Below are positions 33,245 through 42,918 of a DNA stretch of 64,000 nt, piece by piece; within the stretch, counting starts at the first letter, position 1, and every line of letters begins with the position of its first letter. The stretch lies in the NCBI RefSeq assembly GCF_007754155.1, contig NZ_CP037423.1, positions 3,162,001-3,226,000 on the forward strand. Direction: 5' to 3'. Source of the stretch: Stieleria neptunia (GTDB lineage: Bacteria; Planctomycetota; Planctomycetia; Pirellulales; Pirellulaceae). The notes under the pieces were generated by a model. That model searched no databases and had not been told where the DNA came from. It worked only from the letters and a program-made list of their open reading frames with translations. A program made the translations under genes and the position numbers.

Positions 33245-35131
33245 GGTGTAACGACTTCTCCGTCGACACCACCATTTTATGTTTTCGCGGTGCAGATGAC
33301 GGTGTTGTCGCTCATCAACGCCGTCCTCATGCACTGGCTGTGGAAAATCGCAATGTGCTTCGTGGAGTTCCGTTCGGTGACCGACGATTTTGCGGTAAAG
33401 TCCAATGCCCTTGAGTCGGCGACACTGACTGCGGAAAAAGCTACGTCCGAAACGGTGCGTCGACTTCGCGCACTTGTCGAACGCGAAGAAAATCAAAAGG
33501 TTCTTGCAAGAAGAGAACTGAGGTCCAAAGTCAAGGAGGTCAAGGACAAGCGAGAAGGGCTCCGCCTGCGCAATCGGGGTAACGACTTGTTGGGTAGCGC
33601 CGCGTTTCTGTTCTTGATGGCGTTTGCAACCGGCTGCGGCGTGAGTGGCGGTGCCGACCAAGGCGTGGGTGGCGGCCTCGCTCCCCAACAGCCTTGGTTC
33701 GAAGAACCGGTGCAGTATTTGGTTGTCGACGCACAAAGTCAGCGGCACCCAAGCTTTAGCGACAAGGTGAATGCGGCGCTGACCTACGGGTTGCCAGGTG
33801 GGTCGAAGCTGACGATTGTCGAAGGTTCGCAGCACCGACTTGCGTTGACGTTTGTGGTTCCTTCCGGATCACCCCAGGCTCGCATTCGGCAACCGCTATT
33901 TGTCAAACAATATCGCGAAGTGGAAGCCTACTTCGAACGGCATATGGAAGGCGAGAGCGGCGGGGACGATGAGTACCTTGAGATGTACTCTGTCGCGCGA
34001 ATTCTCAGGGAGATCGGCGATGGTGAACTCCCATTCCGAATTTTAATGATCGGGAGCCCTATTCATCATAGCGATGAGTACTCGGCCTACTCGATGGTGA
34101 CTGGTTTGTACCCATCTGACGGCTGCATTACGGACGATCAAGCGGCTCCGTTCAACATTCGGCCAGCGTTTCCACCAAAGACTCAAATTGCTTTCCTGAC
34201 CGATGGTAGTAATTGGGGAAGCAACGAGCGGCACATCGATCGAGTTGCTCGATTTCAGCGATTGTGTTTCGGCCAAGCTGGCGCAAATGTGGTGCGAATC
34301 ACGTCTGATCCTGAACTGGCGTTTTCCTTCGCGGTGCCGCATTTCGGGGCGATGCCGAAATTGCGGTACGAACAACCCGCGATGCTGGACAGTAAGGCGC
34401 CAGTCGACCTAGAGAAGCCGGAGGCGCCCCAGAAACGCACCTTGCCAGTTCGCCCTGGCGTAGAACCTCCTCCGCCGCCTGGCAGTGTTCTTCACAAAAT
34501 ACAGGAGGCCGGAGGTAGCGCCGCGTTTTTGGCGAATCGCGACATCGCAATCCACCTGTTGTACGACGGCAGTGGTTCCATGGGGACCTTCATTCGTCGA
34601 ACGAATTCTACGGGACAGAAAGTGGTCGAGACGATTCCGCCAATGGTTCGATCGTTTTCAATTGGAGCATCGGTGTATCGGTCGTCTGGGACGGATCAGT
34701 TTCCTCTCACTCGCATCGATAGCGACGAAGCAAAGAGCCGCTTCAATGCATTCCTCTCGTCCGTCCAGGCTAAAGATGGCGATGGGGATATCGGCCTCGA
34801 ACTTGATGGAGCGATGAATGGACTCGCGAAACGCGGCAATGCGACGAAACAGATCGTGATGGTCGTTGCCGATTACGTAGGTCTGAAAGAGGGGTTTTTA
34901 AGCAGCATCTTCGGGAGTGAAGGAAGTCGATCAAGCGTCATTGCGTCTGTTCGTCAGTGGGCCAACGCTCCCGGCACCGACAGAACTGTTGTTGCTTATT
35001 TTCCGGCCGGAAAGGCAGAAGACAAGCAATTCTTTCGCGATCTCGGCGGTGTCAACGCCTCGAGTCGCTTCACCGAGTCGCCCGATGCCCTGATCGACGC
35101 ATTGGTGCAGTGTGCTGTCCCAGCTAACTAG
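33245..35131 (+). pseudogene. Large membrane vWA protein, 3' part with von Willebrand factor A domain
   Basis: The continuation of the gene starting at 29108. It adds a third hydrophobic region (VLSLINAVLMHWLWKIAMCF), a coiled coil (RRLRALVEREENQKVLARRE), another membrane or lipoprotein-like segment (SAAFLFLMAFATGCG) and a long extracytoplasmic part. The vWA domain carries the MIDAS sequence LLYDGSGSMGTF (DxSGS), a later TRIDSDEAKSRF and IVMVVADYV. The open frame also has an ATG at 33290, so a 613-residue version could still be made. vWA domains usually bind protein ligands in a metal-dependent way. It leads an operon that includes a VirD4-type ATPase. Confidence 0.8.
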
Positions 35132-35188
35132 CACTTCCGACCCCTCATTGGCCTGGCTTCCCGATCCCGTTGTAACAGGAAAACTCAA

Positions 35189-36103
35189 ATGAAAAACCTA
35201 TTGACGATGATTTGTGGTAACGATCCGGCGGTTCGTCAGCCGGCTCAGGTGATTCAGGAAATCTGCCGTTTGAGCGACGATGAAATCGACGGGCAAATGA
35301 AAGCCGCCACGGAAGAACAGAGAAATGTCATCGGAGTCTACGTTGGTGTATGCGTGAGAGGAAAGGATTCACTGTCAACGCTGCAGTGCGGGGCACTGTT
35401 CAGCATGTTCCATGCGGCGACACCGGAACTCTCGCGGGCGAAACAGATCGAGATCATGAGGGAGGAAACGGGTATCTGCCGCACCCAGCAATACCGATGC
35501 GTTGGTGCGTTCAAGTGTTTTGGCCGAATCCTGATCCCGGATCCGAAGCTCGCATCGTGTTTTGTTGTTGAGGCACTGAAGATCCTAGGCATGGAGTGTG
35601 TATCGCAGGCGGCTCGTGACAGGGCGATCGAACTGGCGCAAAAGGGAAACGCGATTACTAAGGAAGTCGCTATTTCCCTGAAACAGCAGTTTCCGAAGGC
35701 GCTGCAAGAACCGTCGCCACCAAACGATTCAATACTTCCCCCGAAAGATGTGCGCGACGCTAAACGATCGGACGGGGACCCTCCGAAAGCATCTGCCAAA
35801 AAGATTGATGCTCGCGAGAATCCCGACGAAACCGCTCTTGCTGAAATTGAAGAGCGGAAGGCGACGCTTGCGGCGACGAAATCGCAGCCCAAAAAGGCGT
35901 TGCCGAACGATTCCGTCGTCTATCAAGACAATGCAGTGAGGATCACTGTTTCGCCCGTCGGAGGCAGAAAGAAGGTAAGTCCCGAAGACACTTGCTATGC
36001 ACTTGAGCAAGCTCTCGAGCAACACCGGCTGAAGTACCCCGTTCATTCCCTCGCGGCAACCACCGTGCCCGCATATTCGATGGAGGACAACAGTCATGTT
36101 TGA
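35189..36103 (+). CDS. ParB-like / DNA-binding-type protein (304 aa)
   Basis: Not firmly identified. Residues 60-150 resemble the helical part of ParB-like or DUF3102-type DNA-binding proteins: SRAKQIEIMREETGICRTQQ then YRCVGAFKCFG, and later ARDRAIELAQKGNAITKEVA, the common A-x-E-A-x-x-G-x-x-x-T pattern. The remainder is Pro/Lys-rich linker and a beta-strand end (VVYQDNAVRITVSPVGGRKK). It overlaps the next gene by eight bases. A role in plasmid partition or in bringing DNA to the coupling ATPase is possible but inferred. Confidence 0.6.
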   Translation: MKNLLTMICGNDPAVRQPAQVIQEICRLSDDEIDGQMKAATEEQRNVIGVYVGVCVRGKDSLSTLQCGALFSMFHAATPELSRAKQIEIMREETGICRTQQYRCVGAFKCFGRILIPDPKLASCFVVEALKILGMECVSQAARDRAIELAQKGNAITKEVAISLKQQFPKALQEPSPPNDSILPPKDVRDAKRSDGDPPKASAKKIDARENPDETALAEIEERKATLAATKSQPKKALPNDSVVYQDNAVRITVSPVGGRKKVSPEDTCYALEQALEQHRLKYPVHSLAATTVPAYSMEDNSHV

Positions 36104-36716
36104 TCGACGTGGACTGAACATGGACATTGAGCCGTTTGACGACGCCCTGCCCACGGGCGTTGGGAAAAACGGATCGGTCGCGATGCCAAAGGCGATTCGC
36201 CGCCGAAAACCGTTTAAGACTGTGCTTAAGTTTTGGACGGTAAATCTGATCGCTGCTCCGATCTTGTTCACGCTGTGCCTGTCTGTTGCAGCGCAGGGAA
36301 TTCGCGAACTCGTGTCGGTGATGCAAACGCGTCTTTACCGGCTGCCCTTTCCAGGCGCCGAGATGCTGCGTGACTACCAGGGGTTTGAACGGCTGGATCT
36401 CAGTCATCTGGCGAGTGCGTTGCTCTTCCTGGCTGTCACCTTCATCTGGATGCGCGTGATCGAAGAGGCAAAGGGGCTGGGCCCGGTTTCCCAGTACCTT
36501 CAATCCCATCCCATTGCGTTCTGGATATACGCCACCATTGCGGCGGTGATCATCGTTGTCGACGGAGTTGTCTTCTACTTTGGCCTCGCCGCCAGAAGCA
36601 ATGCTTGGACCGAAACATCGATTTACGTGCCGATCGGCTGCACGTTGCTATACGTCGCGGGAACGGCTGCATTCGCGGCCTTCCATCAAGACTACCACCA
36701 ATCTGACCAAATCTAA
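36096..36716 (+). CDS. Membrane protein with four predicted helices (206 aa)
   Basis: Four hydrophobic segments are visible: NLIAAPILFTLCLSVAAQGI, HLASALLFLAVTFIWMRVI, AFWIYATIAAVIIVVDGVVF and IGCTLLYVAGTAAFAAF. The N-terminal 40 residues are soluble and basic just before the first helix. No family recognised. Placed between the ParB-like gene and the vWA lipoprotein with short spacing, it may be the membrane anchor of the complex. Confidence 0.75.
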   Translation: MFDRRGLNMDIEPFDDALPTGVGKNGSVAMPKAIRRRKPFKTVLKFWTVNLIAAPILFTLCLSVAAQGIRELVSVMQTRLYRLPFPGAEMLRDYQGFERLDLSHLASALLFLAVTFIWMRVIEEAKGLGPVSQYLQSHPIAFWIYATIAAVIIVVDGVVFYFGLAARSNAWTETSIYVPIGCTLLYVAGTAAFAAFHQDYHQSDQI

Positions 36717-36734
36717 GATCGGGGAACCTTTGCA

Positions 36735-37436
36735 ATGAATCCACGAACCAGGATCTTCCAGGCCGCCCTGCTGAGTTGCATCGCATTCAGTGGTTGTGTG
36801 AAGAAGCAGGAGACGGTCGACCGGCCGGTGTTTGAACCGTATGAAATCGATTCGTGTCTTGCGATCTCGATTGATCTGAGCGGAAGTTTCGCAAATGACT
36901 TTGGCGAGCGGGCTTATCCGCTTGTGCTCGATCTGATGGACACCTTTACCGATCAAAGCATGGGGGCGGAATGCAAGATCGTGTTGTCGCAAATGAGTGG
37001 GCATGACCAAGTTGTGCTATTCGAAGGCTCACCCGCCGAACTACGTCATGAATTCGGCTCGCCCGAGCAGATGGCCACATTCTTGCGCGACCACTCGAAA
37101 CCCGATCGTTCACCGATCTACGTCGCCACTCGAAAAACGGTCGACTACGTCAACCTGATGAACGGCATCAGCGAGAAAACACGGGTCTTGACCGTGATCT
37201 TGAGCGACATGCGGGACTCGGAAAGCGATCAATCTAAACGCAGCCAGGAGGGATTCAGGATGCTCGCTTCCCTGGAAACGTATCGAGAGCGCGGTGGCAG
37301 CCTGGCGCTCTACTTTGTCGAGCAAGAAGAAGTGCCGCGATGGAAAGAAATCCTCGGGCGTGCTGGATTCGCGGAAGGTCAATTCGTCATCAGCAATAGC
37401 TTGGAATCCAATCCCCAGCTACCTCGCTTTGATTGA
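36735..37436 (+). CDS. vWA-type lipoprotein (233 aa)
   Basis: N-terminal signal ALLSCIAFSGCVKKQE with a likely lipidated cysteine (C26). The mature domain begins CLAISIDLSGSFANDFG, a vWA MIDAS (D-x-S-G-S), and continues CKIVLSQMSGHDQVVLFEG, then VLTVILSDMRDSESD and GGSLALYFVEQEEVPRWKEI. It is a second vWA protein in the same operon, this time lipid-anchored outside the cytoplasmic membrane. Thirty-three bases separate it from the coupling ATPase gene. Confidence 0.8.
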   Translation: MNPRTRIFQAALLSCIAFSGCVKKQETVDRPVFEPYEIDSCLAISIDLSGSFANDFGERAYPLVLDLMDTFTDQSMGAECKIVLSQMSGHDQVVLFEGSPAELRHEFGSPEQMATFLRDHSKPDRSPIYVATRKTVDYVNLMNGISEKTRVLTVILSDMRDSESDQSKRSQEGFRMLASLETYRERGGSLALYFVEQEEVPRWKEILGRAGFAEGQFVISNSLESNPQLPRFD

Positions 37437-37469
37437 TCTTCGGCTACCCAGAACTTTGAGGAACAAGCA

Positions 37470-39050
37470 ATGGCACGATATGTCGACGAATACGACTTTG
37501 GTGACGTCCTGGCCGACTTACCCCGTGGACGTGACGCAGACCACGTGGGGCGCCCGCCAAATGCCTACTTTGAACATCCGGCGAACATCGCCGCGACAGA
37601 ATCGCTGTCGTTCGACGTGCGTGAAAACGTTGAATCAAAACTGTTTCTGGGCGTCACGGGTGGCAAAGTGGTCACCGGGCAACGGATGCCAGACGGCAGG
37701 GTGCCGCGTTGGGTTCAGGGCGGGGTTCCTCAGGGAGTGGCTGACGACCGTCATCATTTTTTGCTAGCAGGATCGCGTGGGGGGAAGGGCCGAGCGTTTC
37801 TTGTGAACAATCTAATTGCATTACCGAGCATGACGTCCTCGCTAACGATTGATCCGAAGGGCGATTTGGCTGCAACGACTGCAAGGTATCGCGCAGAAGC
37901 ATTGGGACAAGAAGTTGCAGTCACTGACATGTTCGACTGCTCGGGTTCAAAGACACGAAAGTTCCGTAAGGGGCTGAATGTCATTGACGGGCTTTGCCGT
38001 GCCGATCGGAAGACGTTTACGGCGGACGCGATGCTGATCGCGGATGCTTTGGTGGTCGAGAGTGAATCTATTGAAAATCCCCACTGGGATGAATGTACGA
38101 AAGAGGCGATCAGCGGTCTTTGTGCCCATATCGCAACACATTCCAACTACTCCGATGGGCAGCGAAATTTGGTCACCGTCTGGGAGCTTGCTGCTGCGGC
38201 TTGTGAGCCAGATCCGAATGATGCTCACGCATTTGCTCTTGAGAATGAAATGCTTGCCAACGACGCGGCAGGCGGATACGTGAGAGCAGTTGCACGGGCC
38301 TTTTATTCTCGAACCGGCGACGAATTCGCAAGCGTCGCTTCCAACATGCGGCGTCACCTCAGTTTCATCGGCATCGAAGCGATGCAGGATGCACTGCGTG
38401 GTCCCTGTGTCGATCCGGCAAAGATCAAGAACGGCAGTCTTGCCTGGTATGTGTCGATTCCCACGATGCGAGACCATGCGTTGAAGGGATTTAAACGTCT
38501 GTGTGTTCAAACGTGTTTGGCGGCCTGCGAGAAGGAACAGCAACAATTCGGCAATCAGGCTGTCTTTTTTCTCGATGAATTCCATGCGTTAGGGCGGATG
38601 AAGTGCATCGAAACGGCAATCGCGCAGTTTGCCGGGCTCGGTGTCAAACTCGTCATCGTTCTTCAGGATCTTTCCCAGATCCAACGCATTTACCCGAAGT
38701 CTTGGCAGACCTTCTTGGGCAATGCGGGGACGTTGCAGACGTTCGCCGGGAACGACGAAGCAACTTTGTCATACCTCAGCAAGCGGGTTGGCGAGGCGGT
38801 GACGGTGTCTCACTCCAGTAACCAGCCCAGCCGTGACCAGGTGCTTGAAAGTGCTAATTCCGGGATGTCCTGGGCGTTGGGAAACAAGCCATTGTTGACG
38901 CCGACTGAACTCGAATTCTATTTCGCCCGAGACGACGCCAAATTGCGTCAATTGGTTCTGCGACCAGGCTATCGCCCGATGGTCTTGCAGCGATGCTTCT
39001 ATGACAAGAGCGAGTACTTTGCGGGACGATTCGACCGGAGGGATACGTGA
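37470..39050 (+). CDS. VirD4/TraG-type coupling ATPase without membrane helices
   Basis: A 526-residue ATPase of the type IV coupling protein family, which brings DNA-protein substrates to a secretion channel. Walker A AGSRGGKGRAF (100-110) is followed by SLTIDPKGDLAATTARYR, the VirD4 signature, then FFLDEFHALGRMKCIETAIA (Walker B) and KLVIVLQDLSQIQRIYPKSW, GNAGTLQTFAGNDEATLSYL. Canonical VirD4/TraG proteins have two N-terminal membrane helices; none is visible here, so the anchoring may come from neighbouring membrane proteins. No VirB4, VirB6 or VirB10 homologue is in the window. It overlaps the next gene by four bases. Confidence 0.88.
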   Translation: MARYVDEYDFGDVLADLPRGRDADHVGRPPNAYFEHPANIAATESLSFDVRENVESKLFLGVTGGKVVTGQRMPDGRVPRWVQGGVPQGVADDRHHFLLAGSRGGKGRAFLVNNLIALPSMTSSLTIDPKGDLAATTARYRAEALGQEVAVTDMFDCSGSKTRKFRKGLNVIDGLCRADRKTFTADAMLIADALVVESESIENPHWDECTKEAISGLCAHIATHSNYSDGQRNLVTVWELAAAACEPDPNDAHAFALENEMLANDAAGGYVRAVARAFYSRTGDEFASVASNMRRHLSFIGIEAMQDALRGPCVDPAKIKNGSLAWYVSIPTMRDHALKGFKRLCVQTCLAACEKEQQQFGNQAVFFLDEFHALGRMKCIETAIAQFAGLGVKLVIVLQDLSQIQRIYPKSWQTFLGNAGTLQTFAGNDEATLSYLSKRVGEAVTVSHSSNQPSRDQVLESANSGMSWALGNKPLLTPTELEFYFARDDAKLRQLVLRPGYRPMVLQRCFYDKSEYFAGRFDRRDT

Positions 39051-39802
39051 TGAAGCGAAGGTTAATCGATCCCGGGCTCCCGCCTTGGCCTGCACTCTAT
39101 TTCGATGATGAGACCCATCGAGCATTCGTGACGGCGAGACTCGTTGACTGGCGAGCTGTCGAGCGCGGTCATGCAACGACCAAAGTATTGGTGGCAATGA
39201 TGTGCGTGACAGTCGGGTACTGGGCATGGATTCAAGTGCCTCCGTACGAAGACGTCATTGTCCGCTTGTTTCTGGTCTTCGTGTTGGCAGCGATCGTGAT
39301 GGCGGTTTTGGCGCCGGCGATGCGAGTGTGCTGTCCGATGTTTTTGGCGCGAACTCTATTCGCTCGTCGGCTCAGTCTACTCTTCACCCCGGAGGCGATT
39401 GGGTATCGCTCTTGGCTTTTCGACAACGGCGTTCGGATCACGCGATCATTCAATGGCCGTTCAGTGCAAGCGAGTTTTACGATGCGCGCCGACGTTGAAG
39501 CTCAGGATGTTGCAGCACTGCGTCATCAAGATCGAGAGAAATCACGACTGCATTTAAATCAGGCGCGATTGCTAGAGGTCGTGGTCCGAGGTACGGCAAG
39601 TCGTCTCCGAAACATCGGTGATTCCGTCAACACAAGGCTCCGTACACTCCCCGTGGCAACGCTTGATGCTCGCCAGGGCGAAAAAATCACCGTAGTTTTG
39701 AACGCCGCGGTGGAACTGACGCAAGGGACTGTGAAACCAATCGATTTGTCCCGGTCCGGATTCGGGCTGGATTTAGATGGCCCGACTGACGCGGAGGTTT
39801 GA
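39047..39802 (+). CDS. Membrane-anchored protein in the coupling-protein operon (251 aa)
   Basis: Two adjacent hydrophobic segments (VLVAMMCVTVGYWAWIQV and LFLVFVLAAIVMAVLAPAM) lie at about 45-105, followed by a soluble domain with GVRITRSFNGRSVQASFTMR and VEAQDVAALRHQDREKSRLH then LNQARLLEVVVRG. The ATG overlaps the ATPase stop (TGATGA), suggesting stoichiometric synthesis. No family recognised. It may supply the membrane part that the ATPase lacks (inference). Confidence 0.72.
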   Translation: MMKRRLIDPGLPPWPALYFDDETHRAFVTARLVDWRAVERGHATTKVLVAMMCVTVGYWAWIQVPPYEDVIVRLFLVFVLAAIVMAVLAPAMRVCCPMFLARTLFARRLSLLFTPEAIGYRSWLFDNGVRITRSFNGRSVQASFTMRADVEAQDVAALRHQDREKSRLHLNQARLLEVVVRGTASRLRNIGDSVNTRLRTLPVATLDARQGEKITVVLNAAVELTQGTVKPIDLSRSGFGLDLDGPTDAEV

Positions 39803-39805
39803 CCC

Positions 39806-40006
39806 ATGTTGCTTTCCATCAAGGAAGTCGCCAACCGACTAAAAATCAGCGTCAGCATGACGTATTCGCTCGTCGCGCGAGGCGAATTGCCTTCGTATCA
39901 AATCGGATCCTGCCGGAGAGTTTCCGAAGATGACTTGATGCAGTTCCTGGAAGAACGCCGGCACGAACCGGTGCGATTGCCCGACCGCCGAACCAAACAC
40001 TTTTGA
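39806..40006 (+). CDS. Excisionase-like helix-turn-helix protein (66 aa)
   Basis: A 66-residue HTH_17/excisionase-type protein: LLSIKEVANRLKISVSMTYS, then LVARGELPSYQIGSCRRVSE followed by DDLMQFLEERR. Such proteins act as recombination directionality factors or as transcription regulators. It is three bases after the previous gene, the last of the operon. It could autoregulate through the palindromes upstream of 29108 or assist element excision. Confidence 0.88.
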   Translation: MLLSIKEVANRLKISVSMTYSLVARGELPSYQIGSCRRVSEDDLMQFLEERRHEPVRLPDRRTKHF

Positions 40007-40441
40007 TCCGAATCTTTATTCCCACTGCCAAGGTGCACAATGGTTTTTCCAACCCGCTACAAATTCAAACGCATGTCGCCAGATTTCAAACGCTTCGCAC
40101 GAAAGCCGAGGCTCGATCTTAAGCGAGCGTTCCGAAAGTCGCATCGAATTCCGCCGACAAAGAAGCAATTTCAAAATGCGTCAAGCGATCGCCTAAAGCC
40201 AAGACAATCGAAGCCGAGTCTGACGCTAACCCCGTCCGGCGCACGAAGCGTTCGCGCCGCCGCCCGGCGCAGCGTCGCGGAAAGGCGAGTCGACATCCGC
40301 AAGCTCCCAAACACCCGTCCGATCCGACAGCGTCCAGTCCGAGAGCAATTCCGGCACGCAACCCGCCGGTCACCCGGGCAAACCAAAAGTCGTGGTCGAT
40401 AAAGCTTGCGCGGCACCCCGGAAGCGCGATACTCTACCTGT
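40007..40441. other. Gap after the vWA/coupling operon, no convincing gene
   Basis: About 435 bases. A 120-codon plus-strand frame (40040-40402) is extremely Arg/Lys/Ser/Pro-rich without family features and is probably chance or a very basic tail-like protein. It is a candidate location for an element boundary. Confidence 0.45.
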
Positions 40442-40711
40442 ATGCAATGGACAGAAAAACAAATGGAAGACTGGCTGAAACCATCCGAGCGAACACTGAT
40501 CGACGAGCACGGCGACGCAATCCTGCTCGAACAATTCGCGCTCTTCTGGGAGCAATTCGATGAACTCGTCGAAGCCGACCACTTCACCGAAGCCGAACTC
40601 ATCCAATTCGGCCACGACACCGTCGCCGAATTCCACTTCCCATTCAACCTCGCCATCCAAGACGCCGTCGGGCACCTCTACCTCGGTCGTTTCGGGGACG
40701 ATTCGACTTAG
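40442..40711 (+). CDS. Small acidic hypothetical protein (89 aa)
   Basis: Starts MQWTEKQMEDWLKPSERTLI then DEHGDAILLEQFALFWEQFD; strongly acidic and helical with EADHFTEAELIQFGHDTVAE, ending HLYLGRFGDDST. No family recognised. The coding character (Glu/Asp-rich, no odd codons) suggests a real gene. An in-frame ATG 36 bases upstream is possible. Confidence 0.6.
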   Translation: MQWTEKQMEDWLKPSERTLIDEHGDAILLEQFALFWEQFDELVEADHFTEAELIQFGHDTVAEFHFPFNLAIQDAVGHLYLGRFGDDST

Positions 40712-41055
40712 CGACGAAGGCGACTACCGTAGCTAGAAGCGATAAAGCCCCGGAACGGTTTGGGTCGCCAGTCGTGAGGTGTAAGATTCGCAATCGTGAG
40801 GCAGCGTCCGCGAGTTCGGTGAACCGGGGCCAACTACGCGGGCAGGTGCGATAGGTAATGTCACAATAAGCAGTTACAAGACTGATCTGCGACCGGTGAG
40901 TTTTGCGATAGACTATCGGATTTGTGGACTGGACCAACGTGCCAGCGAGTTACTTGGCTATGCTAAGATTGGCTGCATGGCGGTTTACTTTGATTGGTGC
41001 CAGTGGCTGTCAGTCGAATCGGACAACACCACGATTCAACATTGATGAGTACAGA
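40712..41055. other. Intergenic gap before the glycosyltransferase
   Basis: About 344 bases with no gene seen. The open frame of the next gene extends upstream to 40924, but those residues lack the family's features. Confidence 0.45.
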
Positions 41056-42405
41056 ATGGGCACGACGCTCGACAAACGAGAATTGCTGACGGTTCTCCTT
41101 ATCGCCGCTTTTTCATTACTAATCCGGTTGGGGGCCCTAAGCTTTGTTGACTCACCTCAACTAATAGGAGACGAAGTCGACCATTTTTCGGGAGCGGTAG
41201 AATTTGCTTCTGGTAAGGTAGTTACCGTTGTCCCGAAACGTCCGCCGCTCTACATCTGGATCTCCGGAATAGTAGTTTTAGTGGCTGGTGAGGATCCAAA
41301 TCATGTTCGACTGTTTCAGGTCTTCGTCGACTACACCACCACAATTGGCGTCTACGTTCTCGCCCGGGTTGTGTATTTGGATTTACTGTACTCAAAGCGA
41401 ATAGCAGCAATCGCAATGCTTCTGTACGCGATTCATCCCGAATTCATCGCCTTCAGCCACTATCTCTGGACCGAGACCGTTTTCCTGTGGTTCTTGCTTG
41501 CGGGATTTCTTCTTTTAATGCGGTTCTCGGCGCGTCCAACCGTCACAAACGCCATCGCAACCGGTGCCATTTGGGGCCTTTCGGCGTTATTGAAACCTTA
41601 CCAAATCTACATGCTTCCATTAATGGTGGCGGCTTCAGTCGTCTGTTCGCCACGCACTGAAATTCGACGAGCATGGAGACTCTCTCTCGTCGTACTTGCA
41701 ACTAGCTGGATCACCGTGCTGCCATGCTGTACAAAAAACGACCAAGGTTGGGTGGTGATTAGCAAGCAGGGTAAGCGGGCAATTCAGGAGGGTACGAACG
41801 TGTACCCTCCGACGCAGGTTGACTTTGCCTACGTTCGGGCATTGCCACAGTCTGCAAAAAGTTCTCTCGGCAGGAAGGATGGGCTGCTGCAATTCGCGTT
41901 GGACAATCCCCGATTGATTGGGAGCCGAACACTCCTGAAGACTGGCGATTTTCTCGCGCCAAACACATTTTTGATTCGGCATCTGTACATGGGATACTAT
42001 GGACGCCCCAAGGGGATGTCTAAGTCAGTTCGGCTGCTAGTTGTTTCGATTGCAATGGTTTCGATTTCAGGGCTACTTTGCCTGGGTGTTCTTGGGGCGG
42101 TTCGGTCGATGCCGGCTTCGAAACCAGATCGATGGAGAAGTAATCAGGGGCGGTTTCTACTGCTTTCCGTCAGCTATTTCGTGTTGACCCTGTTGATGAT
42201 AATTGTGGCTGTTTCCGTGAGCCGATATCGATTACCGGTGATGTTGGCGTGCGTCGTTTTCGCATCAAGAAGCATCGTTGGGCCGGCGAACGAAAGCGAT
42301 ACCAAGAGCCGATCCTGTCGCAAGTATGTTGTTATTCTTTGCTTGGCCTGTATCGTGGCGGCATGGGTCTTTCGGGCGGGGACGATACTCGACGCCGCTT
42401 GGTAG
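41056..42405 (+). CDS. GT-C type membrane glycosyltransferase (PMT/ArnT-like)
   Basis: A 449-residue protein starting MGTTLDKRELLTVLLIAAFS, with many membrane helices (GIVVLVAGEDPNHVRLFQV; YLWTETVFLWFLLAGFLLLM; LLKPYQIYMLPLMVAASVV; LLVVSIAMVSISGLLCLGVL; SRYRLPVMLACVVFAS). The first extracytoplasmic loop contains IGDEVDHFSGA with the acidic pair expected for lipid-linked sugar transfer, and a later HYLWTET. It resembles dolichol-phosphate mannosyltransferase-type PF13231 proteins. It ends exactly where the toxin-array repeat begins, so the array's left boundary is here. The start at 41056 fits the first membrane helix; 40924 is also in frame. Confidence 0.82.
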   Translation: MGTTLDKRELLTVLLIAAFSLLIRLGALSFVDSPQLIGDEVDHFSGAVEFASGKVVTVVPKRPPLYIWISGIVVLVAGEDPNHVRLFQVFVDYTTTIGVYVLARVVYLDLLYSKRIAAIAMLLYAIHPEFIAFSHYLWTETVFLWFLLAGFLLLMRFSARPTVTNAIATGAIWGLSALLKPYQIYMLPLMVAASVVCSPRTEIRRAWRLSLVVLATSWITVLPCCTKNDQGWVVISKQGKRAIQEGTNVYPPTQVDFAYVRALPQSAKSSLGRKDGLLQFALDNPRLIGSRTLLKTGDFLAPNTFLIRHLYMGYYGRPKGMSKSVRLLVVSIAMVSISGLLCLGVLGAVRSMPASKPDRWRSNQGRFLLLSVSYFVLTLLMIIVAVSVSRYRLPVMLACVVFASRSIVGPANESDTKSRSCRKYVVILCLACIVAAWVFRAGTILDAAW

Positions 42406-42915
42406 AGCGTCTCGTTCCCGGCTTACCTCGCTTGGGCTCGGACGCGGTCACTCTCACCCTTCTTGATGCGGAGCTCGGCCTCCTGCCTCGCACTGTCTTC
42501 ATCGGGCTCCGCCCTCGGCGTCGGTGCTGCTCGCTCGCGCTCGGCGCTACCCTCATCCTTCGGTCGCTGTCACCAACTCCGCGGGCCGTCGGCTCCGCTC
42601 GGTCGATCCCTCCCTCACTCCGGTCGCCGAACGATGGCCCGCTCACCTTGTTCAACTTCCAACTTCATCTCTTTCAACTTGGAGCATGGAACTTGAAACC
42701 TGAAACTGTACTCCCGCTTCCTGCCATCGTTCTCCGACTGACATCCTGTCACCGACGGGTTTCAGTCGACGGGCATCCTACCCGTCGTGCCTTCGGCGTT
42801 CTTTCGTGCTCGAGCATTGGCCGATCGGTCAACCGGGAAGCCTTTGCGGCCATGCATTGCGGCGGACGACTGCTCGGTCCTGTGATCACATCAAACGTCC
42901 GCCGCTGATTTGCGG
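42406..42915. repeat. Array border repeat R, copy 0 (partial)
   Basis: From GAGCGTCTCGTTCCCGGCTT (about 42405) through GGCATCCTACCCG to AACGTCCGCCGCTGATT, closely related to stretches at about 48365-48960, 54455-55020 and 61417-62010. It separates the immunity-type gene from the glycosyltransferase. Only the distal part of the repeat is here; the part next to the ATPase gene is absent because no ATPase precedes it. Confidence 0.75.
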
Positions 42916-42918
42916 GAT

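Noticed and set aside
40040..40402. Plus-strand frame of 120 codons, extremely basic
   Set aside because: No family features; composition typical of a chance frame in GC-rich DNA. Not annotated as a gene.
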